NCBI GenBank assembly: GCA_023376005.1 | Contig: CM042145.1 | Span: 18,531,204-18,595,203, forward strand | Direction of reading: 5' to 3' | From: Doryteuthis pealeii | Lineage: Eukaryota > Mollusca > Cephalopoda > Myopsida > Loliginidae | Length of the DNA: 64,000 nucleotides | Part shown: positions 53,935 through 64,000 of the stretch, piece after piece | How positions within the stretch are numbered: position 1 is the first letter of the stretch | Layout: each line of letters opens with the position of its first letter | Program-made: the position numbers and the translations under genes | Notes under the pieces: model-generated | Databases searched by the model: none | What the model was told of the DNA's origin: nothing | What the model saw: the letters and a program-made list of their open reading frames with translations, nothing else

Positions 53935-54480
53935 CATACCATATGTACCCTTCTGAGGTATATAATAGAGAAAGAGAGACAGAGAGCTATATTAGAGAGG
54001 GAAGGTAGAACTCACTACTCTTCTTACTTGTTGCTGTTTCTTGCTGACTGCTTCTCATCTAGTTTGTCACCACCATTTTATCTGGTTGACTTATCTGCTG
54101 GTTTTTCTTCTTTGTTGTTGGGCTGGGCTGGACATTGCTTGTTTCTTCATTTAATTGATTACAACAAGACTTGGGTTTGCTTGATCAAGCTTTTTTTTCT
54201 TCTAGCCCATATTGGTTCTGCTGTGGGGAGAGATGGATCCTGTCAGAGCCGACAATTACGTCTACACTCTCTGACAGGTGGCTCACATCTGAATCTCTAA
54301 ATTATCTCACGTGTCTGTCATGGCGCCCAAATCGTGAGCCTCTAAGGGGTCAAGGGTTATTAACAGTCACCGGTAATTTTCTATGGGGACTACTTGATTC
54401 TAAAGTTAACGGCCCTTAATTTAGATATTTCTAACTTACAGGTACGTTCACAATTCATGACCTCTCATGAATTGTAACAT
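53935..54480 (+). repeat. Repeat family G, third copy
   Basis: Shares agagacagagagctat-type start, cttgttgctgtttcttgctg, ttgatcaagctttttttt, aaggggtcaagggttatta and the end ATGAATTGTAACA with 12400-12880. The open frames inside are not conserved. Confidence 0.6.
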
Positions 54481-54552
54481 AAATATCAAAACTTATTTAC
54501 AAGTTTATGGTTCTTTTGCTGGGCACCATATATTTTCCCACATTAACAGGTA

Positions 54553-54805
54553 GTAAAGTAAAGTCTTCAGGGCGGCTAAAGTCGGTATCAGCCAGTCAGC
54601 GAGGGAGTCTATCCCCTTTTCAATAGCGCTAGACCAAGGAGATTGTTTTAGCATCTGAGGTGGAGTGCCACACTACCATCAGCTCCTTACTTTACCGCAC
54701 AGATCCCTGTGCTACTCATACGCTGAATTGGCGAGGACCGGTACCAAACTAGGAACCTTGTGGTTTCTAGCTGAATGCTCTACCGACTGAGCTAACCCGG
54801 CCCAT
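54553..54805 (-). repeat. SINE family A, minus copy, full length
   Basis: taaagtcttcagggcggcta, ccttttcaatagcgctagac, atacgctgaattggcgagga, reversed tRNA boxes ccggtaccaaactaggaacc and gctctaccgactgagctaac. Confidence 0.9.
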
Positions 54806-55480
54806 TGCATTTAAATTCGGATTAAGAAGCCTTAACAAAAAAAATGAAGATAAAAACATATATTCAAAAAAATACAACTTGCAAAACTTAATGGTGTTGT
54901 GGCCAGACTTATCTGCTGAAATCCTTCTTGGTTTCTGGGAGAGACTAGATAATACGTCTATAGAATACTAAGTCCAATTACCATCGAATTGGCAAGACAA
55001 GATGGCAAACAGTCATAACTGAATACGATTCTGAGATGCCGTAAAGACCACTGAAAAGTGGCAGAATTTATGGAGCCTCAGAGGACTCTACAAACCAAGC
55101 AGCCAATCAGGACTCAGGGAATGGACTCACCCAAGTGCATGGGTGGACTGTTCTGAATTCCCATAAGTACCAGTTGACTTGACACTGGTGCAGTGATGCT
55201 TGGCCAGTCACATTGCTCAAACCAATTGTTGACTGACTGTCTAACTGACTTACTTCAATAACATCTTGCTGCTCTGATGGCCAACACTACAAATGAGGGA
55301 AGGGGTTTGATTTAGGCGCCAATCTACAGAATTGGTTGATTGACCCTCTGGTGCCAAGAGCAGATAATTAATCTCTAATTTTTCCAATAAGTTCTCAAGA
55401 TTTTCTATGGTTTAAATGTCATATGAAATGTGGACAGTTCCGGAAATTACCCCATTAATAAAAACGGTTTAACTTAGTCT
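54806..55480. other. Possible LINE scraps, otherwise unassigned
   Basis: aagcagccaatcaggactca near 55098 resembles aagcagcccaatcagaactc near 702, both next to 'ggaatgga' and 'tcaccca'. Too short to classify. Confidence 0.35.
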
Positions 55481-55534
55481 CAAGTGCAAATGCATGAAAC
55501 TAATTATACTCAGTTTCTGGGCAGAAGGGGTTAA

Positions 55535-56610
55535 TACTATGTCTAGATTTACTCCCCCGTAAAGTACTTTGTGGTGAACTTGCAGAAGGCACTTGAAGGG
55601 CACGGGGCCCCTGAAAGTGGTTCAAAGACCATATGGAGACCACTTTGAATAAATGCGCCATTACACCTTCAAGTCTAGAAAACCTGGCCTCCAACAGACA
55701 AGGTTGGCAAACTCATGCCTCACAGAAACTGAGTAGCTCACTATTGGACTCAATAGGGCTGCAGAACAATTGTACTGTTGTGGTATATTTTCACGGTACC
55801 AAAATGATATAAGTAACGTTGTCCTTTTTTCCGAGCGCTACTACGATAACGGTAAGGTGGCGGTGGCGGTGTATATATTCACCGTACTAAAAATGTCTTC
55901 GGCACGTGGTGGCGGCGGCGGTGAATATTGTATAGCAGGTCTCGTCCACGTGCCTCCAAATTCACAGTGCTAAAATGGTGTTGATAGAAATTATAACACG
56001 AGAAATATGCCGTCACAACTGCTAGCCTTTATTTCCAGGTTAGGTTCGTCTCGTGTGCTGTATGGGAGAGGAGGAAAGGCAGAGAGAAAGAGAGAGAGAA
56101 ACTGTTAAACTACTGTGACCCCATGCTAGGGTCCAGAGACCCGTCCGTTCCCCTAGGTGTCCGAAAGCAAAAAGAGACCGATGCATTTCTTCGTTGTTCC
56201 ACGTCATTTCCGGTCAACACCCGACTTCCGGTTGCGGTCAACACCCAACTTCCGGTTGCCACTAAATTCTCAGTTCGGGGTCACTCTACGGTCAAATCAT
56301 CGTTCATCCTGTTTTGGCTCATCACTATTTTGTTAAACCTTTATCATCTCTTATTTATTTATTTATTCCTCCCCCTTCCATTAGTAGTCCTAGCTCACAA
56401 AAGTCAGGATAATATACCCATCTTGCAACACAATGACATCTTCATCATCATGCACCCCAGAATGCAGAAGGAAATTTGCCATTCTAATGTGTGTGACCAC
56501 ATCTGCAAGTTCAGAATTGGACTAATTAGCCATCAAAAAGTCAATCAATCGTAACTAATCAACAACATGGAGTGAGATCATTGTCGTCTGTGACAGACTG
56601 CTAAAAGGAA
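55535..56610 (+). pseudogene. LINE 3' end with C2H2 finger, split by an insertion
   Basis: 55535-55765 matches 29820-30020 (tttgtggtgaacttgcagaa, ctccaacagacaaggttggc). The finger region resumes at 56452 (NVCDHICKFRIGLISHQKV; the first Cys region is damaged) and ends with ctgctaaaaggaaaggaagg. Between them, about 55768-56450 is foreign, with CGG-rich and TTTA-rich parts. Confidence 0.7.
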
Positions 56611-56689
56611 AGGAAGGACAGGTTAATACTACTATCGTATCTAATATAAATAATTTTTACACAGATGTATTTCATCTAACAGTTACCTA

Positions 56690-57060
56690 ACAGGTACTAC
56701 CACTTCAGGTCAGAATGAATCTGGGGGTAAAGGCAATGAAGGGGTGACTCTGCACTCCCCTGATCTCCAGAACTGGAGCCTCACCATCAGATAAAGTTTA
56801 GTCATACCCAGGGCTCTGCACTCCCCTGATCTTCAGAACTGGAGCCTCACCATCAGATAGTTTAGTGTCATGCCCAGGGTTCTGCACTCCCCTGATCTCC
56901 AGAACTGGAGCCTAGTGTCATACCCAGGGCTCTGCACTCCCCTGATCTCCAGAACTGGAGCCTCACCATCAGATAGTTTAGTGTCATAACCAGGAACCTC
57001 TTTTTTCATCTCCCTGCAGGGAATACAGTCATCATATTCTGAGCCTCACTGTCAACGCAG
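56690..57060 (-). repeat. Repeat family C, minus copy with internal tandem expansion
   Basis: The 5' end is ctaacaggtactaccacttc. The segment gctctgcactcccctgatct + ccagaactggagcc is repeated four times (56750-56990, two units with an internal loss). Confidence 0.8.
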
Positions 57061-57364
57061 AATAAAAAAGGAGATTATGTTGAAAAATGAATATTTGTTG
57101 TGCAAAATAAATGCATTTTTTAAAAACTTTTAGGCTACCGATTTATTCATACATAGATATAAGTATATTTTCTTTTCAATAGATTATTGTTAATAGTTGG
57201 TCAACTGAGACTCATTCTCCTTTGTATCTAAAGAATGATATTTTTATTTCTAGTTCACAAGAATGTTTTTTTGATTAATCATGGATGATTTAAAGCTACA
57301 TTCTTTCTTTATGGCCTATTTTGAGTAAATGTATAATCAGTGTTAGGCTATGATAAGTGAAAAC

Positions 57365-57593
57365 AAAATCTATCTATCTATCCATCTATCTATCTATCTA
57401 TCTATCTATTATCAATCTTTTCTAATTTGTTCATGTCTATCTATATCAGTCTATTCATATCTATATATCTATTTATTCCAATTTATCCATATCCTGATAT
57501 CTATCTATCTATCTATCTTTCTATCTTTCTATCTATCTATTCCAATTTATTCCTATCTATCTATCTATCTATTCCAATTTATCCATATCCTGA

Positions 57594-57626
<33 letters not shown>

Positions 57627-57670
57627 ATCTATTCCAATTTATTCCTATCTATCTATCTATCTATTCCAAT
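57365..57670 (+). repeat. (TATC)n microsatellite array
   Basis: Runs of tatctatc interspersed with ccaatttatccatatcc. The 144-codon Ser/Ile/Tyr/Leu frame is a translation of this array, not a gene. Confidence 0.95.
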
Positions 57671-57734
57671 TTATTGCAATCTATCTATGGGTATTCAAAT
57701 TACTCATTTAAAAAAAAAAATTTTTTAAACTTAT

Positions 57735-58440
57735 TTTTTGATCTAACCCATAGATGGAACAATAACAGGTACGGTAATTTATGAGCAAGTGCGTCCCGGT
57801 CTCCTGCCTCAGAAATTGCTACCCGGTGACTAATAAAATAACGTCCCCAGCTATGTTGTCTTGGGGTGTTACTTGAAAGAAAACAACCAATTTAGGGCGT
57901 TAAATGTATTTTAGAGGTGGGGGGCTTCTCTTTTTTTATCGTAATTCTTATTTATTTATCGTAATTTGTTTAGAAATTTATTTATAGAAATTTGTCGAAA
58001 TTCTTGTTTATTTATAGAAATTTGTCGTAATTCTTGTTTAGATATGAAGATGGATATCTATCTATCTATCTATCTATCTATCTCAATTTGTTCATTTTTT
58101 ACTTTGTTTATATATATCTATCCACCCATCTCCATTTGTTCATATCAAAAAAAGAGAAGCCCCCCCCCCTCTAAAATACATTTAACGCCCTAAGTTGGTT
58201 GTTTTCTTTCAAGTAACACCGCCGAGACGACATAGCTGGGGACGTTATTTTAATAGTCACCGGGTAGCAATTTCTGAGGCAGGAGACCGGGACGCACTTC
58301 CTCATAAATTACCACAGGTACTACCACTCCGGGTCAGAGTGGACCTGGGAGTAATGGCAATAAAGGGATACTCCACACTCCCCAGAGCTCCAGGATTGGA
58401 ACCTCACCACTAGATGTAGTTTAGCATCATATCCAGGAGA
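57735..58440 (-). repeat. Repeat family C, minus copy split by a foldback element
   Basis: Left piece aacccatagatggaacaata + acaggtac (57747-57772). It continues after the insert with actaccactccgggtcagag (58320) to gatgtagtttagcatcatat. The junction is exactly the 8-bp duplication. Confidence 0.85.
57773..58313. mobile_element. Foldback element, GGTAATTTATGAG family
   Basis: 541 bp. Left arm GGTAATTTATGAGCAAGTGC, right end GCACTTCCTCATAAATTACC. Arms of about 165 bp include aaaatacatttaacgcccta and the G/C runs. Perfect 8-bp duplication ACAGGTAC at 57765-57772 and 58314-58321. The loop holds a TATC microsatellite. Confidence 0.92.
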
Positions 58441-58890
58441 CTTATTCATTAGATGTATTAATTATATATGTTCATGTCACTCGTGCTGACCAATCTGGTT
58501 TGCTTAATTTCCCTATCATCAACACTGTTAGTTTTGGGCATAATTCGATTCGTTTTAATGCAATTCATTCTTGGAATACTGTTCAGTCGTTATTTTTTGA
58601 TAAAGAAAAGATGAAGCTTCTTTCAGTTAATTATTTTGTCCTTAAAACACTTTTGAAAAATCATTTTATTGCCTCTTATAAACAACAGATTTGCATTTAG
58701 ATTCTCACACGGCTAATTTGTGTCATGATATATATGTATATGTTTACGTTGTGTGTTTCATGTATCGTTTCCTGTGAGCGTCCAAGGGTGGTCATGTCCA
58801 TGGGATTAGCTTCACGCTATTAGGCATGGCCTCCCTTCAATAGTAGTTTAAACCAATAAAGTTTTTCTTTTACTTATATTTTTTTTTAAT
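58440..58890 (+). pseudogene. LINE C-terminus and 3' UTR
   Basis: The frame at 58500-58698 reads LNFPIINTVSFGHNSIRFNA, then IHSWNTV, KTLLKNHFIASY. The 'G-S-I-R-x-x-A-x-x-x-W-N' and 'LK..LK.HF..SY' spacing is the usual C-terminus of L2/CR1/RTE-like reverse transcriptases. An AATAAAG at 58855 closes the 3' part. No catalytic region present. Confidence 0.6.
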
Positions 58891-58982
58891 AATTTGTACT
58901 ACTATTGATTAATAAATTTCTTATTTCTTTCTTTCTTTATATGTTGAATTATCATAGGCACGCAGATGGTGCTAAGCAATTT

Positions 58983-59698
58983 ATAACTATAATGATGTTG
59001 GGTCAGTAAAATGGTAATTCCGGGGGCGGGGGGACATGAGTCCAATAGGGTTATCTTCCCTTGCTGCAGTTGTTCGCCAATAGGTGGCTAGAGTATTTAG
59101 GCAGCAACCCGGGAATTCTGAATTCTATAACTATAATGATGTTGGGTCAGTAAAATGGTAATTCTAGGGGGGGGGACATGAGTCCAATAGGGTTATCTTC
59201 CTTGCTGCAGTTGTTTGCCAATAGGTGGCTAGAGTACTTAGGCAGCAACCTGGAAATTCTGAATTCTATAACTATAATGATGTTGGGTCAGTAAAATGGT
59301 AATTCCGGGCGGGGGGGGGTGACATGAGTCCAATAGGGTTATCTTCCCTTGCTGCAGTTGTTCGCCAATAGGTAGCTAGAGTATTTAGGCAGCAACCCGG
59401 GAATTCTGAATTCTATAACTATAATGATGTTGGGTCAGTAAAATGGTAATTCGGGGGTGGGGGGACATGAGTCCAATAGGGTTATCTTCCCTTGCTGCAG
59501 TTGTTCGCCAATAGGTGGCTAGAGTACTTAGGTAGCAACCGGGAATTCTGAATTCTATAACTATAATGATGTTGGGTCAGTAAAATGGTAATTCGGGGTG
59601 GGGGGACATGAGTCCAATAGGGTTATCTTCCCTTGCTGCAGTTGTTCGCCAATAAGTGGCTAGAGTATTTAGGCAGCAACCCGGGAATTCTGAATTCT
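58983..59698. repeat. Five-copy ~142-bp tandem repeat
   Basis: Units start ataactataatgatgttggg at 58983, 59127, 59268, 59415 and 59557. Each contains a variable G run, gacatgagtccaatagggtt, atcttcccttgctgcagttg and ends ggaattctgaattct. Length differences come mostly from the G run. Confidence 0.93.
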
Positions 59699-59699
59699 C

Positions 59700-60240
59700 T
59701 TTCCTCTGGGACCAGCAACCACTTCACATGGCTTAGGCATTTATGCCTCTATGACGGTGAGCGAGAAAGGAAAAAGAGCAAGACATGGTCTTGCCTGCCG
59801 GGATCGAACCCGCGTTCTCCTGCATGTGAAAACAAATGCGATTTAGGAAGCTTGGCGTGACAAGCAGAGAAACTTTCGGCTTACGTGAGACAACAGTCAG
59901 AAAATATTATTTTGACGACGGCAACGGATTTTCAGCTGCTGGTCGAAGACTGTGTTGACAAAAAGAAAGTTTGGCTTGTGAGAAGACGGTGAACTCGCTT
60001 CTTTTTGGTCCCCACCTCAGCAGGAACTTGTAGACCCAAATATCTATTTTCCCCCTCTATTTTTCCCCTTCTATAGCCTCTAACCCTTAAGTGGGGGGCT
60101 TTGCCCCCACTTAGCTATCAGTAAGTGACATTCCTTACGAGGCAAGTCCTGCACCTACTTTCTTTATGCATGTTTATATATTTGCCTTGAATGTATTTCT
60201 CCGTGTGCTCACAGAATAAAGTCTTTTATTATCTTATAAC
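59700..60240 (+). repeat. R1-related end with SINE-like box
   Basis: Collinear with 7500-7960: cttgcctgccgggatcgaac, tcagctgctggtcgaagact, actcgcttctttttggtccc, then cccctctatttttccccttc. It extends to a hairpin agtggggggctttgccccca at 60091-60113 and an AATAAAG near 60216, so this may be the complete 3' end of the family. Confidence 0.65.
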
Positions 60241-60408
60241 TTTGTCGGAATATTTTATGTACACACATGTACCCACGTTGGAAGGTTACTTTGAGCCTTC
60301 CAACTTTAATATAAGAACTTTACATCTTATAATGAGATAAAACAATATGACCATGATCATACTTTGAATATGCTTCTAATCAGATGCTGGAATATTATCA
60401 CCATCCAT

Positions 60409-60695
60409 ATATATATTTACCAACCCCTCCACACGAGCAGGATGCACACAAGGTCAATTTCTTAAGCGGAGTTCAACAGGTTTGAATTCAGTTTTTCCTT
60501 CTCTAGACTGGTTGCCTAACCAAGGTTAAAGAGCCCAGTCTGCCTTACTATTTACCTATAGCTGGTGGGAGAGTAGGATTCATACCTTTCCCAAGGGTCT
60601 TAGCGCTAAGTGAAATGCAATTACCACGTCCAGGATTTGAACTCGGGGGACGAGTCCGTTTCCTATGACTTTAACCATTACACCATGCGCTTCCA
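60409..60695 (-). mobile_element. SINE family D, complete minus copy
   Basis: 287 bp between 12-bp duplications atcaccatccat (60397-60408, 60696-60707). TA-rich 3' end first, then acaggtttgaattcagtttt, tagactggttgcctaaccaa, and reversed tRNA head ccattacaccatgcgctt. Confidence 0.9.
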
Positions 60696-61054
60696 ATCAC
60701 CATCCATTTATAATGGCTTTGTTGCTTAATTACTCACAAGAACACTGGATAAATTTGGATATGCATAATAATAGCAACGTGTGCATTCCGTTTATTTACT
60801 AAAGAATACAGGAAGTGAGTCCTGGCAGAAGTAACCAGTGTGCAGTTCATAGTTTCCTATGTTATTGTAACAATATGTAAATATACTGATATACAGCATG
60901 ACTCGTGACCTACCTAACATCACTGCCTTGCTGATTGAACAACAATGTGCCTTGGTGAGGTTGTGGGTGACTGAGCAGCCCCTTGGGTAACACTGTTTAC
61001 CCAGCCATTTGGGAAGTGTCTAGAAAAGGAGATCTAAACAAATGCCGGTTCACC

Positions 61055-61480
61055 TATCAATCTGGCCAGAGACCTGCAGTTCGATGGACGTCCATATTAG
61101 CTGGGTGAAAACAAGAAAATATTACAACAAAAAACAATGCTAAGAATAGCCACCTGGAATGTCTGGACACTTCTCGATCTTGAGAGATCGGGAAACCCCA
61201 AACGATGAACTGGTGTCGGGACAGGGGAGCGTCTCGATATGGGGTCGACATCGATGTCCTTGCGGAAGTCAGTTTCAGCGATAAGAAGGGGTTGGGCTGG
61301 GTACACATCCTCTTGGAAAGACAGGCCGATGGTAGCTCTAATAAGTTTGAGGTAAGGCGGCTCGAGCACTCCATCCTGAAGCGACACATGACAGACGTCA
61401 TGGAAACATTTCCTACATTTAAGACTGACCTGTGTGGCATGGCCTGTCTGTCGAGGGCTTCATATGTGTGACAGGGTACA
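61055..61480 (+). pseudogene. LINE ORF2 N-terminus (endonuclease start)
   Basis: Frames give LRIATWNVWTLLDLERSGN, then fragments of the R-x-DI-D-LAEVSFS region (the E of the AP-endonuclease S-E-T-R/F motif is degraded) and GLGWVHILLERQADG. It has the TWN-VRTL opening of the AP-endonuclease of these LINEs. Frameshifted and truncated before the catalytic centre. Confidence 0.75.
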
Positions 61481-61784
61481 TAAAAACAAGTTGGATCCGT
61501 GGGCCATCTGCGTGCTCACAACTGAACTACTTGTAGAAATGGCCTTATTCTGTGAAGAAGTGGCAATCCCCATACACTCTGAAAACATCCTTTACTAGCT
61601 AGAATGTTTTAGTTGATATTGAATAAACCCTGTTTGTTGTAAGATATATCTTTGTGTGGATATATATACAAAACAATTTACAATGAAGGCATACCTTTCC
61701 CAAGAGTATTAGTACTCAATCTCTACTTTTAAGTTAGTTCAATTCTGTATTCTACTCAAAGCTAAATACAGTTGATCATGGCTA

Positions 61785-62458
61785 AATACATGTTCAATCA
61801 AACATTTTTTTTATCATGGCACAAATGGTCACTAACTAACATCATAATGGAACAAACCCTTCAAATTCATGTTTTTAAAAAAAATCCATATTCACTATTT
61901 ATTGAATTCAGATATCCCTTGGTTCACATACAATCAAACATTTTTAATCATTGCACAAATAGTTATTAACGTCAACATTATAATGGAACTATTTTTTTAT
62001 GATCAAACCCTTCAAATTCATGTTTTTTTAAAATCCATATTCACTATTTATTGAATTCAGATATCTCTTGGTTCACATACAATCAAACATTTTCATATCA
62101 TTGCACAAATAGTTATTAAAGTCAACATTATAATGGAACTATTTTTTAATGATCAAACCCTTCAAATTCATGTTTTTAAAAAATCCATATTCACTATTTA
62201 TTGAATTCAGATATCCCTTGGTTCACATACAATCAAACATTTTCATATCATTGCACAAATAGTTATTAAAGTCAATATTATAATGGAACTATTCTTTTAT
62301 GATCAAACCCTTCAAATTCATGTTTTTTTAATCCATATTCACTATTTATTGAATTCAGATATCCCTTGGCTCATATACAATCAAACATTTTCATATCATT
62401 GCACAAATTATTAAACTCAACATCAAAATGGAACTATTTTTTCAGGATCGAACCCTTC
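61785..62458. repeat. ~150-bp tandem repeat, about 4.5 units
   Basis: ttcaaattcatgtttttt recurs at about 61860, 62011, 62161 and 62311. Units carry atatcccttggttcacatac and cattgcacaaatagttatta. The array stops where sequence related to the 9348-9896 foldback begins. Confidence 0.9.
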
Positions 62459-62464
62459 AAATCA

Positions 62465-62610
62465 GAATTACCAAAGTACAAATCAGAGTTACAGTAAAAC
62501 TCTAATGTCAAAAAATTGTCTGTTGCTTTCTTTACAAACAACTGGAAGTTTGCGGTGATAAGCAAAAACTGTCCTTTTGCCAACTGGTCTCAGTTGGAGT
62601 GCTTATTAAA
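62465..62610. mobile_element. Right part of a GGACCAAGTA-family relative
   Basis: agttacagtaaaactctaat, ttgtctgttgctttctttac and caactggtctcagttggagt parallel 9765-9885. Diverged. Confidence 0.6.
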
Positions 62611-63220
62611 TACTTGATCTCAAATCTGGAAGCACCTATATTCAAGTGCTTATATGACCTACAATCATCATTAATAATAATAAAAAAATCAACAAGAGGA
62701 CCAAATGAAGTATCAAATTAAAGAACAAAATATTAACTCTTTCACAGGCAGATAATTAAAAAAAAAATCTTTGTAGGGGACAAATTATTTTCAGAATATT
62801 TTCAAAATAGATGTTATGTTCAAACAAGCCAGTTAATCATATATTAACCCCCCCCCCCAAAAAAAAACATGATTATTAAACTTTATCATTAAATAACCCA
62901 TGAAGGTTGATATGCCATTAAACAAAGAAACCAAACCAAAAATCTGTTTAATTATTTGGCTTTGTCCTCAGCTAAATTTAGCTTTGTCAATATCAATATG
63001 ATAATTGCGGCATTTTGACTCTTCAGAAGATTCGGTGGGTCACCAATTTGTTAAATTGCCAAACATATTAACTACACAATGGTCACCATCGTTGTTCTAA
63101 GATATTCATCATTGATCTTAGATTTTTACTATATTTTGAGTCCTTGTTGAAGTTTTATGCAGTAGACTACTATACTTTAATTCTTTTAGGTAGAAAGACC
63201 TTCTTACTTTATTTATACAG
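62611..63220. other. Unassigned stretch
   Basis: Family-C tail words appear near 62885-62940 (ataacccatgaaggttgata, gccattaaac). Otherwise nothing recognisable. Confidence 0.4.
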
Positions 63221-63221
63221 T

Positions 63222-63385
63222 TGGTTAAGTGGTAAAGTCGTAAAGTTGGCGTGGCGGCTTAGTGTCGGTATCAGCCAATCAGGGAGGGAGTCTATCCCCT
63301 TTTCACTAGTGCTAGACCAAGGATATTATTTTAGCATCTGAGGTGGAGCGCCACACCTACCATCAGGTCCTCACTTTACTGCAAG
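63222..63385 (-). repeat. SINE family A, minus copy, headless
   Basis: cggtatcagccaatcaggga, cccttttcactagtgctaga, gtggagcgccacacctacca. Confidence 0.85.
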
Positions 63386-64000
63386 TCTTTTTTCAACAAG
63401 TAAATGTAAATATTTTAACTCTACCCTCTTTAAAATATTTTTTTAGCAGTTTGAAGGCATTTTTATCGACAAAAATTTTTTTTTTACTGGTTTGAAGGCG
63501 TTAAAAGTAAGCCACCACCCAGGTTTTTTATCGACAAGTAAATGTATATATTTTTACCCTCCCCCCCCCCCTTTAAAATCTTCTTTTTTTTTTTCGGTAT
63601 TTTAATTTTATTTTAATTCAAAACGACTGTCACAAATTTAAACTTTTCGAGAAAAATGCCATCAAACATCTATGGAGTTCAATCGTAGTGCGGGTTGGTT
63701 TTTCAGCAGGTAGTGGTTAGAGTTTTTTAAGGCAGGAGGCCAGGACACATTTATGCGATATGCACCGAAATTTGTGACAGTAGAGTGAGTAAAATGTTTT
63801 GATATATTTTGGTAATGTGAGGCACAATTCAACAGCTACAGATGCTTTTGCTGCAGTCGTAAACTTTTTCAGACTCATTCAATAGTTTAATTCATAGTTT
63901 AATCTTGTCTGACTACCATCCCCCTAAGAAACCAGACCTTGAAGAGTATCCTTTTTTCTCATTTGACTTCCTGTGGCCATGGTGACAGTCTTCCAATGTA
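63386..64000. other. Unassigned window end
   Basis: AT-rich with a C run near 63560. gagtgagtaaaatgttttga near 63784 resembles the end of the 42025 mariner relic. No gene seen. Confidence 0.4.

Noticed and set aside
53929..54419. 123- and 82-codon open frames
   Set aside because: Both lie in repeat family G and are not kept open in its other copies.
57350..57784. 144-codon open frame rich in Ser, Ile, Leu and Tyr
   Set aside because: It is the translation of a TATC microsatellite; both other frames are open for the same reason.
58983..59698. CRISPR-like regular repeats
   Set aside because: Units are contiguous 142-bp tandem copies without unique spacers, in eukaryotic DNA.

Overview
The window is animal nuclear DNA: AT-rich, intron-containing and packed with interspersed repeats. 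Splice signals, tRNA-headed SINEs, RTE/CR1-like LINE fragments and many foldback DNA elements suggest a lophotrochozoan, most likely a mollusc. This is inference; nothing here fixes the species. DNAAF5 implies an animal with motile cilia or flagella.

Three conserved genes can be read by joining exons. (1) 3811-6373 (+): the last three exons of DARS2 (mitochondrial aspartyl-tRNA synthetase), with clustered frameshifts and a GC splice donor. This is a decayed or badly sequenced 3' end whose other exons would lie left of the window. (2) 15336-35610 (+): a complete ten-exon DNAAF5/HEATR2 (axonemal dynein assembly factor, HEAT repeats, about 836 residues) with one apparent single-base deletion in exon 9. 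(3) 36625-41827 (-): DPM2, the small membrane subunit of dolichol-phosphate-mannose synthase; three coding exons are found, but the initiator exon is not placed. DNAAF5 and DPM2 are convergent, with about 1 kb between their ends. The three genes have unrelated cellular roles and no operon-like logic.

The rest is repeats. 1-7830: two inverted copies of one repeat flank DARS2 and an assembly gap (1401-1500). 7985-9310: broken LINE reverse transcriptase. 9348-14683: foldback elements, a DUF4817-type transposon relic and family-C repeats. Introns of DNAAF5: a 2.7 kb inverted-repeat element (intron 1), a LINE split by an LTR-like insertion (intron 3), a mariner deletion derivative (intron 5), a palindromic MITE (intron 6), and SINE, mariner and hAT copies (intron 8). 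37-64 kb: SINEs, minisatellites, nested insertions and LINE scraps, with no recognisable host gene upstream of DPM2.

Most notable observations: a minimal type I hammerhead ribozyme fold at 40774-40819 with all helices paired but G12 changed to A; five foldback families whose ends run GG...CC and several of which show 8-bp target duplications; and a ~33-bp stretch shared by the DARS2 stop-codon region and the LINE 2.7 kb downstream. Repeat family letters (A-H, R1) are local labels.
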